The notes beneath the pieces were generated by a model. That model saw only the letters and a program-made list of their open reading frames with translations. It was not told the DNA's origin and searched no databases. Shown here piece after piece: positions 7,058 through 14,900 of a stretch of DNA of 33,369 nt. Each line of letters begins with the position of its first letter. Position 1 is the first letter of the stretch. This stretch comes from JBBECE01 sp964574935 (GTDB lineage Bacteria > Pseudomonadota > Alphaproteobacteria > Rhizobiales > Devosiaceae). The stretch is from contig CAZNOZ010000024.1 in assembly GCA_964574935.1 (NCBI GenBank), forward strand, positions 1 to 33,369, read 5' to 3'. The translations under genes and the position numbers were made by a program.

Positions 7058-7222
7058 ATGTCAATCGGACTCATTCTAATCATCGTTCTCGTCGTCTTCC
7101 TGCTTGGCGGCTTCAGCGGCCGATTTGGAGGCTACGGTTACGGCTTCGGCCACACCGGTATGGGTGTCATTGGTATCGTGCTGGTCATCCTCGCGGTCAT
7201 GGTTCTCACGGGCTACCTGTAA
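7058..7222 (+). CDS. DUF3309-family small membrane protein
   Basis: The 54-residue protein has a hydrophobic N-terminal segment (IGLILIIVLVVFLLGG), a Gly/Tyr/Phe-rich middle (GRFGGYGYGFG) and a second hydrophobic segment (GVIGIVLVILAVMVLTGYL). This is the standard DUF3309 layout and length. It is probably an inner-membrane peptide of unknown function; relatives are common next to stress genes in alphaproteobacteria. A GGAG ribosome-binding site precedes the ATG at 7058 by 8 bases. A longer frame opening at 6959 reads through the hairpins and looks non-coding. Confidence 0.9.
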   Translation: MSIGLILIIVLVVFLLGGFSGRFGGYGYGFGHTGMGVIGIVLVILAVMVLTGYL

Positions 7223-7283
7223 TGCCAACCAGCGGCGCCTCCCGTGAAGCCGCCGATGCGTCGCGCCACAACGGTGAACTGTC

Positions 7284-7367
7284 ATGGCCCGAGCGGCCTA
7301 CCTTTCGGCACTTTACGTCGTCACTCTGCTCATTCTCGGTGGAGCGTATGGGCTTATCCCGACTTGA
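7284..7367 (+). CDS. Possible 27-residue membrane peptide
   Basis: ATG at 7284 opens a short frame reading MARAAYLSALYVVTLLILGG and ending AYGLIPT, a single hydrophobic helix with a positive N-terminus. A weak GGTGA lies upstream. It sits in the 470-bp gap between the DUF3309 gene and the HPF-like gene, in a cassette rich in tiny membrane proteins. Overlapping frames on both strands look random. The rest of this gap (7368-7692) shows nothing I recognise. Confidence 0.3.
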   Translation: MARAAYLSALYVVTLLILGGAYGLIPT

Positions 7368-7692
7368 GGACCTGTCAGAGGAAACGTCCTTGAGCCGGTG
7401 AGATCAGGTCGCCGAAGGTTTGGCGATGGAGCCGCTGCAACGCGTTCGGGCGCTTCAAGATGATCGGCAATCGTTGGTGCAGGATCAGCGATACGAGGGA
7501 CTGAAGGTGTCAGGGGCGGCGCTGGATCACACAGCAGTCGAGGTTGGTGTCTCTCAGTCCAAGCGGTGCTATGGATTGATCGAGCTCGGGCCGGTCGGCC
7601 TCCTTTGGATTGGCCCGCACCGGACACGGCAATCGACCTCCCCCATTTCGGCATCTCCGCGTTGGGCGGCGGCTAGAGAAAGGGACTAAGTC

Positions 7693-8040
7693 GTGCAAAT
7701 TCTGGTCAACACCGACGAAAGCGTGATGGGCGGGGAAGAACTGTCCGCCCGCATATCCGCCGAGATTCACTCCCGTCTGGACCGCTTCAGTCAACATATT
7801 ACCCGTATTGAAGTGCACCTGAGCGATGAAAATGGCGACAAGTCGGGCGAATCTGACAAGCGGTGTCTCATCGAAGCGCGCCTGGAGGGTCGACAGCCGG
7901 AGGCGGTCAGCGATCATGCCGCCACGATCGAGGGCGCATATTCGGGTGCCACCAAGAAAATGCAGCGTGCTCTGGAGACGACCCTCGGAAGGCTCAGTCA
8001 GTTGAAGGGTTCCGATACCATACGGGGCAGCGATCTGTAG
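7693..8040 (+). CDS. HPF/RaiA-like ribosome hibernation factor
   Basis: The 115-residue protein fits the short HPF/RaiA (sigma-54 modulation) fold: an N-terminal beta strand and helix (GGEELSARISAEIHSRLDRF), strand ITRIEVHLSD, strand KRCLIEARLEG, and a long C-terminal helix ending in RALETTLGRLSQLKG. It lacks the C-terminal dimerisation domain of long HPF, so it would act like a short HPF or YfiA that binds the small ribosomal subunit in stress. It is more divergent than a housekeeping HPF and may be an accessory paralogue. The start is GTG with a weak AGGGAC upstream. It precedes a small basic protein gene by 52 bp. Confidence 0.8.
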   Translation: MQILVNTDESVMGGEELSARISAEIHSRLDRFSQHITRIEVHLSDENGDKSGESDKRCLIEARLEGRQPEAVSDHAATIEGAYSGATKKMQRALETTLGRLSQLKGSDTIRGSDL

Positions 8041-8092
8041 CGGGTCGCCTTCCGCCGAACACGCAGCCTAGAGAGCCAGGAGGCACAAGATC

Positions 8093-8338
8093 ATGAGCGG
8101 GAACCAACCCAAGGCGCCAACCCGGAAAGCTAATCCCACCAATCGACAGGTTCAGCGCAAACACGAAGGCAAGGCCGCGGACCGTCCCGCCAAACCTGTC
8201 GCTGTGGATCGGCCTGGCTTCGACCTGGGCGGTTCGACCGGCGAAACGAGCGCGGGAACAGGTGTGGGCCTTGGCCCCGACGCAGCTGAAAGTCGCCGCG
8301 ATCGTCGCCTGCCGGGTCGCCGAGGCAAAAGCGGGTAG
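8093..8338 (+). CDS. Small basic, disordered hypothetical protein
   Basis: The 81-residue protein has no predicted fold. It is rich in Lys, Arg, Pro and Gly, and ends with the motif GLGPDAAESRRDRRLPGRRG. I know similar short proteins from Rhizobiales and sphingomonads but no function. A strong GGAGG lies about 11 bases before the ATG, which makes it very likely to be translated. It probably forms an operon with the HPF-like gene. Confidence 0.7.
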   Translation: MSGNQPKAPTRKANPTNRQVQRKHEGKAADRPAKPVAVDRPGFDLGGSTGETSAGTGVGLGPDAAESRRDRRLPGRRGKSG

Positions 8339-8649
8339 AGCAGCGACCGCTGGCCGCTGCCTTCATTGGCCATAGCCAGACCCGACCAACCCGCTTGCAG
8401 CACTCGCGACTGAGTGGTGGCCGGTCGGCTAAACGGCCTTCTGCAGCTCCGACCATGACAACGCGCCGAGCGCGACCCGATCATGCGGCGACAGCGACGA
8501 CGACACGCGTTGGGCGGGGATCACCGACCATGCGGGGCCTGGCCGCGGCGCTCAGCAGCCGTGTGCACTCGACGCGCGGCGGACGACGGCCTTGTCGCAG
8601 CCGATGATCCGCGGTTGATTGTGGGGTTGCCTGAACAGGGATCAAATGC
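8339..8649. other. Intergenic gap before cbpA
   Basis: This 311-bp stretch holds no gene I can support. I looked for an RpoH-type or EcfG-type promoter ahead of the chaperone gene and found no good match. Confidence 0.4.
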
Positions 8650-9558
8650 ATGAAGGACCCCTATGAGACGCTCGGCGTAAAGCGAACCGCTACCGAAAAA
8701 GAGATCAAGGAAGCGTTCAAGAAGCTGGCCCGCAAATTCCATCCCGATCTGCATCCGGGCGACAAGGAGGCGGAGGGAAAGTTCAAGGACGCAGCGGGCG
8801 CTCACGACCTGCTCAAGGACAAGGAGAAGCGGCGCAGGTTCGATGCGGGTGAGATCGATGCAAGCGGAGCGGAGCGGCCACGGGAACGTTTCTATCGCGA
8901 CTTCGCGGACAGTCCCCCCCACGCAGCGCAGGACGGGTTTGCCAACAATGAGGAACTGGAAGAGTTTCTCGCCCGCGCATTTGCGGGCGAAGGACCGCGG
9001 GCGCAACGCACCTTTCGGGCGCGCGGCCAAGATGTGAGCTACGTGCTCCCGGTTGGCTTCCTGGATGTTGCCAACGGCGCCACGCGCACGATCACGCTAC
9101 CTGACGGTAGAGCACTAAAGGTCACGATCCCCGAGGGCGCCGAGGACCGTCAGACGTTGCGGCTGAAAGAACAGGGAATGCCGGGGTTCGGAGGCGGACC
9201 GGCGGGTGATGCCTATGTCGAGCTTCATGTCGAGCCGCATCCATACTTCCGCCGCAAGGACGGCAACATTCATGTCGAGGTTCCAGTTACTTTGAAAGAG
9301 GCAGTGCTGGGTGCGCGGATAAAAGTGCCGACGATAGGCGGGCCGGTAACCATGACTATTCCGGAAGGGTCCAACTCCGGCACCACGTTGCGGGTGCGCG
9401 ACCGAGGCATCCGCAACCGCAAGTCCGGACAACGCGGACATCAATTCATCAGTCTGAAAGTCGTTCTGCCGGCGGCCGAAGATCCCGCGCTCGCCGCCTT
9501 CCTGAAGACCTGGCAACCGAAAACCGAGCAGGACCCGCGCAAGGAGATGCTGTCATGA
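8650..9558 (+). CDS. cbpA: CbpA-type J-domain co-chaperone
   Basis: The 302-residue protein begins with a J domain (residues 3-65: DPYETLGVKRTATEKEIKEA, catalytic HPD within FHPDLHPGD). A linker without cysteines follows, then two client-binding beta domains (about 125-200 and 205-290, with GFLDVANGATRTITLPDG and VPVTLKEAVLGARIKVPTIG). It lacks the zinc-finger of DnaJ, placing it with CbpA/class B J proteins that stimulate DnaK ATPase. The following gene overlaps by four bases and encodes its modulator CbpM, which supports the call. The start at 8650 begins the J domain directly; an out-of-frame ATG lies four bases upstream. Confidence 0.92.
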   Translation: MKDPYETLGVKRTATEKEIKEAFKKLARKFHPDLHPGDKEAEGKFKDAAGAHDLLKDKEKRRRFDAGEIDASGAERPRERFYRDFADSPPHAAQDGFANNEELEEFLARAFAGEGPRAQRTFRARGQDVSYVLPVGFLDVANGATRTITLPDGRALKVTIPEGAEDRQTLRLKEQGMPGFGGGPAGDAYVELHVEPHPYFRRKDGNIHVEVPVTLKEAVLGARIKVPTIGGPVTMTIPEGSNSGTTLRVRDRGIRNRKSGQRGHQFISLKVVLPAAEDPALAAFLKTWQPKTEQDPRKEMLS

Positions 9559-9902
9559 TCGATTTCGATGACCTGGTCGCGGCGATATCGGCTCTTCAGC
9601 GCAGCGATCTCGAGGCGTGGATCCATGAGGAGATGGTCGTGCCGCGGCAAGAGGCGGGGGCGCTGCTTTTCACGGAAATGGAATGCGCTCGGGTCCGCCT
9701 GATTTGCACGCTGCATTACGAGCTGGAGATCGACGTGGATACGCTGCCCGTGGTGTTGTCGCTGGTCGATCAGCTGTATGAAGCCAGGCAGAAACTGCGG
9801 ACAATGACCGCTGCCGTTACTGCTCAGGACAAGTCCGTTCAGGCGGCAATCATCGCCGCGATTCGGCCGGATGGCGGTTCGTCTGAAGCCGGCAAATCGT
9901 AA
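9555..9902 (+). CDS. cbpM: CbpM-like chaperone modulator
   Basis: The 115-residue protein has the CbpM layout: an N-terminal MerR-like helical part (SDLEAWIHEEMVVPRQEAGA), the conserved core TEMECARVRLICTLHYELEID, and a C-terminal helical region ending DQLYEARQKLRTM. In E. coli CbpM binds the J domain of CbpA and blocks its stimulation of DnaK. The ATGA overlap with cbpA implies translational coupling and matched amounts of the two proteins. The gene is convergent with the DUF1488 gene, 38 bp away. Confidence 0.85.
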   Translation: MIDFDDLVAAISALQRSDLEAWIHEEMVVPRQEAGALLFTEMECARVRLICTLHYELEIDVDTLPVVLSLVDQLYEARQKLRTMTAAVTAQDKSVQAAIIAAIRPDGGSSEAGKS

Positions 9903-9940
9903 ACGTGGCCTGCCGCAGTACCACCACGTTGCTCGCGGCG

Positions 9941-10210
9941 CTAACCGGCAAAATCCGTTGCCGCGAGGATGTGCGAATGCAGGCGGTTTCGCGCGTATAC
10001 CTTGGCGGCGATCTCCATGATGCGCGAGCGACTGGCGTCAAACGCCTTCAAGACTTCGGCTTCATTGGACCGCGTGCCCGGCACCAGGCGAAAAAGGGCG
10101 TCCTCATCGAGGAAGAACGCAACTTCGATCGCGCTGTCATATCCCCAAAACCGCACGCGACCATGCCGGGCATCGTAGCTGCGGCTCCTGTTGGGAAAAT
10201 TCAGCGACAT
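9941..10210 (-). CDS. DUF1488-family protein
   Basis: The 89-residue protein starts MSLNFPNRSRSYD and has the conserved core VRFWGYDSAIEVAFFLDEDA followed by a helical half ending VYARNRLHSHILAATDF. This matches DUF1488, a family of small proteobacterial proteins without known function. It follows a small gene (10248-10451) by 37 bp on the same strand and is probably co-transcribed with it. No strong ribosome-binding site is visible. Confidence 0.9.
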   Translation of the reverse strand: MSLNFPNRSRSYDARHGRVRFWGYDSAIEVAFFLDEDALFRLVPGTRSNEAEVLKAFDASRSRIMEIAAKVYARNRLHSHILAATDFAG

Positions 10211-10247
10211 CGGATTGCGATTCGACAGGGAGCTCCGAGAAGGCGCG

Positions 10248-10451
10248 TCACTTGCTCACCGGGCTCGGGTTTGTCGGCCCGGCCCGCGACCAAGCGGCCT
10301 CTTCCGATCCAACGCCCGGTTCCTCGCTGAGGTCTTTGGCATCCACAACGGCCTGTGCCGGACCTGGGATTTTCGGTTCAGATGACGTCGTCCAGCTGAT
10401 GTGAAGTTTGGCGCGTTGTGGAAAGCGAATGATCTTGGTTGGCTGGGTCAT
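10248..10451 (-). CDS. Small hypothetical protein upstream of DUF1488
   Basis: The 67-residue protein begins MTQPTKIIRFPQRAKLHISW and ends in a Pro/Glu/Ala-rich tail without predicted structure. The ATG at 10451 is preferred because GGAG lies 8 bases upstream; a longer frame to 10499 lacks one. I do not recognise the family. It heads a two-gene minus-strand unit with the DUF1488 gene. Confidence 0.55.
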   Translation of the reverse strand: MTQPTKIIRFPQRAKLHISWTTSSEPKIPGPAQAVVDAKDLSEEPGVGSEEAAWSRAGPTNPSPVSK

Positions 10452-11000
10452 GGGTAAGCTCCATTTGCGATGCGGATCAACGGGCCTGCCTGGCAGCAAC
10501 GCATGCGCGGATGAAGCGGTCCCTCAATCGAGGCGTCAGCGTGGCAATACCAGGCCGGCGCTCTTCGCATAGGTGGGGCCACACGTGCCAACATGCAAGG
10601 CCATCTTGCAAGAATCCCGAACCGTCGAAAAAAGAAATTTCGACAAAATTTTCAAACGAGACAATTCCTAATCTGCATTCACTTTTATTTCTCAAGAATA
10701 CAAATTTGCCATTGAATAAATAGATCCGCACGCCATATGGGGAGACAAGGACGAATATTGGCGCGGATACGCGCCTTGCGGCGTCTTCACATCGGGTAGT
10801 TGCTTCGGTTTTACCAATCAGCGCGGGCAGCCTGCGTCACCAACGCAGGAGTGCACGCCGGTTTGAGCCTTCAATCCGAATTGAGCCAGGGCCGCCCGTT
10901 TGGGAGGATCTGACTGCGTCAGCACTTCCTAGTCATCCGGGTTTTCTACTCGGAAAAGTCATAGCCAACGCCGCCTGAGTGCGGCCAACAGGAGAGCAGC
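10452..11000. other. Intergenic region with an AT-rich patch and a headless open frame
   Basis: About 550 bp. Positions 10620-10725 are strikingly AT-rich for this genome and contain the inverted repeat GTCGAAA (10624-10630) and TTTCGAC (10638-10644). Just beyond, 10720-10866 (+) is an open frame without a start codon, ending in TGA, that reads HAIWGDKDEYWRGYAPCGVF and then SGSCFGFTNQRGQP. It looks like the end of a lost, cysteine-containing gene. A minus-strand frame at 10477-10731 is open but has no ribosome-binding site. Confidence 0.4.
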
Positions 11001-11141
11001 ATGGCCAAGGGCCAGAAACGCAGCAATCGCGAACTGAAGAAGCCAAAGGCGTCCAAGTCGCCCAAGGAAACGATGCCCTCGGCGGGTGAAGCGAGCCTGT
11101 CAAGGATGGGGCAAACCGCGTCCGGAAAAAAGAAACGCTGA
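11001..11141 (+). CDS. Small lysine-rich hypothetical protein
   Basis: The 46-residue protein (MAKGQKRSNRELKKPKASKS at the start, ending SGKKKR) is very basic. Short proteins beginning MAKGQKRSNRE are common in alphaproteobacteria and have no assigned function; a nucleic acid-binding role is a guess. AGGAGAG about 7 bases before the ATG is a strong ribosome-binding site. It is followed after 9 bp by the next small gene, so the two are likely co-transcribed. Confidence 0.75.
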   Translation: MAKGQKRSNRELKKPKASKSPKETMPSAGEASLSRMGQTASGKKKR

Positions 11142-11150
11142 GTTCCGACA

Positions 11151-11447
11151 GTGGGCGTAAGAAGCACGGAATCGCTGGTCTGCTTCTCTAGGTCGTTCGA
11201 AGTATCCGCTCTGGACGCCCCGCAGCCGCCCGGAACCTACCGGGTGCTGGTTGATGAGGAGCAACTGGAGGGCCTATCCTTCGTCGCCTACCGTCGCGTG
11301 GCAACAATGCTGTGCATTCCGGCGATTGAAGCTTCAAGCTCGCTCCGGCAAGTCGTCCTGGTCGATCCTGTGGAACTTGCGGCCGCCATCGGCGCCGACG
11401 TTGGCGCCACATCAAAACTCGAGAGATCGAAAGAAGTGCAGTTATGA
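11151..11447 (+). CDS. Conserved small hypothetical protein
   Basis: The 98-residue protein starts at GTG 11151. Its centre reads APQPPGTYRVLVDEEQLEGL followed by SFVAYRRVATML and later LRQVVLVDPVELAAAI. I recognise this as a short protein family seen in rhizobia near stress genes, but no function is known. The stop overlaps the next ATG by four bases, so the two are translationally coupled. Confidence 0.65.
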   Translation: MGVRSTESLVCFSRSFEVSALDAPQPPGTYRVLVDEEQLEGLSFVAYRRVATMLCIPAIEASSSLRQVVLVDPVELAAAIGADVGATSKLERSKEVQL

Positions 11448-11746
11448 AATATCTCGGCAGCATTTCCGGACGCGGGGTACTTCAGCATGAAGGCGTCGGA
11501 CTGGCCCCCGCGACCTACGAATTGGAGGGCTACGTCCAGCGTGCGCAAGGGCAAGTCACAGGTTCCGGCGAAATCGGACTGGCCGCGGCCGCGCTGCAAA
11601 ACGTGATCGATCAGCCAAACCTGCAGCTGCTGACGACCAACGGCCATCTGCTCGACATCAAATTCTCGGACAAGAAGATCCGTGCCGGGAACCATATCCA
11701 CGTCGATGTCTCCGGCGATCTTCCATCCGAACGCGAGTGGCACTAA
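11444..11746 (+). CDS. Conserved small hypothetical protein coupled to the previous gene
   Basis: The 100-residue protein looks mainly beta-stranded (MKYLGSISGRGVLQHEGVGL; LQLLTTNGHLLDIKFSDKKI; HIHVDVSGDLPS). Similar short proteins occur in Rhizobiales, always unnamed. It overlaps the preceding gene by ATGA. The ndvB start is 166 bp downstream. It has no signal peptide, so it is probably cytoplasmic. Confidence 0.65.
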   Translation: MKYLGSISGRGVLQHEGVGLAPATYELEGYVQRAQGQVTGSGEIGLAAAALQNVIDQPNLQLLTTNGHLLDIKFSDKKIRAGNHIHVDVSGDLPSEREWH

Positions 11747-11755
11747 CGCCACTCG
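11734..11755 (+). terminator. Hairpin spanning the stop codon of the 100-residue gene
   Basis: CGAGTGGC (11734-11741) pairs with GCCACTCG (11748-11755) around the loop ACTAAC that contains the TAA stop. There is no T run after it, so termination is possible but unproven. It separates the small-gene unit from ndvB. Confidence 0.35.
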
Positions 11756-11912
11756 AATGGGGCCGCCTCGCTATTCCACCGACCGCTCCACGCCCAACGG
11801 AACGGGTTGGCAAGTGTGATGGCTAGGTGTGTCGACGCGCCGCGCACCGATGGGTCTCTGATCGAGAAATCCGGACTGCATGGTTGCGGCGGGCACCCCC
11901 CGAAGGACACTC

Positions 11913-14900
11913 ATGAACCTCTACGCGCCACTCGATTTCCGGCGCCGCCTGCGCAACTCTCCGTGGGATGACACTGCCCCCGTACGGGAGGAGCAGTTCG
12001 GTGTCGAGCGACTGGAAATGCACGCCCGAACCCTCGCCGCGGCGCAGCCAGTCACAACCAGCCCGCCCAATGTTGCATCGCTGCAGGCGCGCCTGAACAA
12101 GAATGCTCAGGTCCTTCTGGCATGTTACCGCGCCAGCGCAGGGGAACTTGAAGCCAATCGGGATGTTGTTCCCGCCGCCGAATGGCTGCTCGACAACTAC
12201 CATCTGGTGGAAGAGCACATCCGCGAAATCCGCGAGGATCTGCCACCCGCGTATTATCGGCAATTGCCCAAACTGGCAGAGGGACCGTTTGTAGGCTATC
12301 CACGGGTCTTCGGTCTTGCATGGGCGTTTGTCGCCCACACCGACAGCCATTTCGACCCCGACACATTACGCCGGTTTGTTTGTGCCTATCAGCGGGTGCA
12401 ACCACTGACGATCGGCGAGCTGTGGGCCGTCCCGATCACACTCCGCGTCGTTCTTATCGAGAATCTGCGCCGCCTTGCCGATCAGATCACAGCTGGACGG
12501 CTGTCGCGCGGAGAGGCGGACTCTCTGGCGGACAGAGTGCTACTCGCCGGTCTCTCGCCCGATATCGCGATTGCCCGCATGGCGTCGGCGCCTTTGCCGG
12601 AACTGTTCGCGGCGCAATTCGCCAAGCGACTGCGCGGTCACGATTCGGCTAAAACCCCCACTGTGGCATGGCTCGAGGAACGTCTCGCGGGACAGCATTC
12701 CTCCATCGACGAAGTCGTTCTGCACGCCCAGCAGCGCCTTGGCGCCTCAAACGTTACCGTTCGCAATATCATCACCAGTCTGCGTCTCATTTCCAATATC
12801 GATTGGGCCGATGTCTTCGAAAGCGTGAGCCTGGTCGATGCGCGCCTGCGCGAAGCGAGCCATTTCGCCGAGATGGACTTTCCCACACGAGACCTCTATC
12901 GCGGCGCGGTCGAAGAACTGGCGCACGGGTCCACGTTCGCCGAGATCGATATTGCCGAAACGGCTCTGAAGCTTTCCGCCGACGCCCTCCTGGAGCCTTC
13001 GGATGGCATCGACCCGGAACGCCTTGCCGACCCGGGATATTTTCTGCTTGCAGAAGGTCGCCGCATTCTGGAACGCAAGATCGGTTTCAAGGCGCCAGCA
13101 CGTCTGCTGATGCAACGCATCAGCTTGCGCCTCGGCATTGGGGGTTACGTCGCGAGCATTTTCTTGTTTTCGGCCATGTTGCTTGGCTTGGCATTCTGGG
13201 CGCTTGGCGTTTCCAGCATGGGATGGGTGGCTCTCCTGGCGATCGCCGCATTCGTTCCGGCGACCGAAGTGGCAACCGCATTTTTCAATCGTGCCGTTAC
13301 GTGGAGCTTTGGAGCGTCTCGGCTTCCCGGCCTTGAACTGAAAGACGGCATTCCGGCGTCCCTGCGCACACTGATCGTGATCCCGAGCCTGCTCACCAGC
13401 AGGAAGGACCTGCTCGATCAGATCGAGCAACTCGAGGTTCACCATCTTTCCGGCCCGGGCGGCGATCTCTCCTTTGCCCTTCTCCTCGACGGCCTCGATG
13501 CCGATCAGGAAACGGCCGAGGGAGAGGAAGCGCTTGTTGCCGAAGGTCTGGCGGCAATCGAGCAGCTAAACGAGCTGCATGGACCAGGGCCAGGAGGAAA
13601 ACGGTTCCTGCTGTTGCACCGGAGGAGGCTATTTAACACCTCAGAAAACAAGTGGATGGGTTGGGAACGCAAACGTGGCAAGCTGCACGAACTCAACAAA
13701 TTGCTCAGAGGTGCGGCCGACACCAGTTTCGTATCTGCCGCTGGCGGCGCCCCATCTTTGCCCGAAGGCGTGAAATACGTCATTACCCTTGATTCCGACA
13801 CGCGCCTGCCGCGCGACACCGCGCTCAGGCTCGTCGGCAAAATGGCGCATCCCCTCAACCGGCCACGATTCAGCGCCGACCTGCAGCGCGTCGTCGGTGG
13901 CTACGGTATTCTGCAGCCGCGCGTAACACCGTCGCTGCCGGGCATTCGCGAGGGTTCGATTTTTCAGCGCGTGTTTTCAGCGCCGGGCGGGATCGACCCG
14001 TATGCGGCCGCAATCTCCGACGTGTATCAGGACCTATTCGGCGAAGGCTCCTATACCGGCAAGGGCATTTATGACGTCGACGCCTTCGAGGCGTCCCTGG
14101 CCGACCGGATTCCGGACAACGCGCTGCTAAGCCACGACCTTTTCGAAGGCATATTCGCACGCGCGGGTCTCGTGTCCGATGTAGAGGTGGTTGACGATTT
14201 CCCGTCCCGCTACGACGTCGCCTGCCAACGCCAGCATCGATGGACGCGGGGCGATTGGCAATTGCTGCCCTGGGTGCTGGGCCGGCACGGGAAATCTCGT
14301 TCCGTCACCGACGTCGGGCTTGCCAAGATTCTCGACAATTTGAGGCGATCCTTGTTGGCGCCGGCGCTGCTGCTCAGCTTGGGGCTGACTTGGCTGCTGC
14401 CTATGCCCTCGGCTCTCCTTGCGACCGCTTTTGTCCTCGCGGGTTTTGCCCTTCCGGCCTTTTTCGCGCCGTTGTTCGCCCTTCTCCCGCCACACGCCGG
14501 CATTCGGCTAGACAGTCACCTTCACGCCCTTGGCAACGAGATGAAACTGGCGGCGAGCCAGACCGCCCTGTCCATCGCGTTTCTGCCCGATCAGGCCTGG
14601 CGGATGGGGGATGCCATCTTCCGCACGTTGGTCCGTCGGTACTTCACCCATCAGCACCTTCTGCAATGGACAACAGCTGCACAATCGACGAGCGGCCAGC
14701 AGCTCAACGCAAGAGGTTTCTATCAATCGATGGCGGGCGGCACCGGCCTGGGACTGGGCGCTGCCTTCGGTGCCTCGCATTTCGCGCCTGCCTCCCTTCC
14801 ACTCGCCATCGCATTCGCCTTGTTGTGGAGCGCCGCCCCGGCCATTGCGCTTTGGGTCAGTCGATCTCCGACGCCGGCAAAAACTCTTCTTCTTGCGCCG

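Noticed and set aside
10477..10731. Minus-strand open frame of 84 codons across the AT-rich patch
   Set aside because: It starts at GTG without a ribosome-binding site, and its first half reflects AT-rich sequence. The last part (TPRLRDRFIRACVAARQAR) looks somewhat protein-like, so it may be a remnant, but I cannot support it as a gene.
6232..11000. Search for EcfG-type (GGAAC-N16/17-CGTT) or RpoH-type promoters before the stress genes
   Set aside because: No convincing match was found by eye upstream of csbD, the DUF3309 gene, the HPF-like gene, cbpA or the DUF1488 unit, so no general-stress sigma control is claimed.
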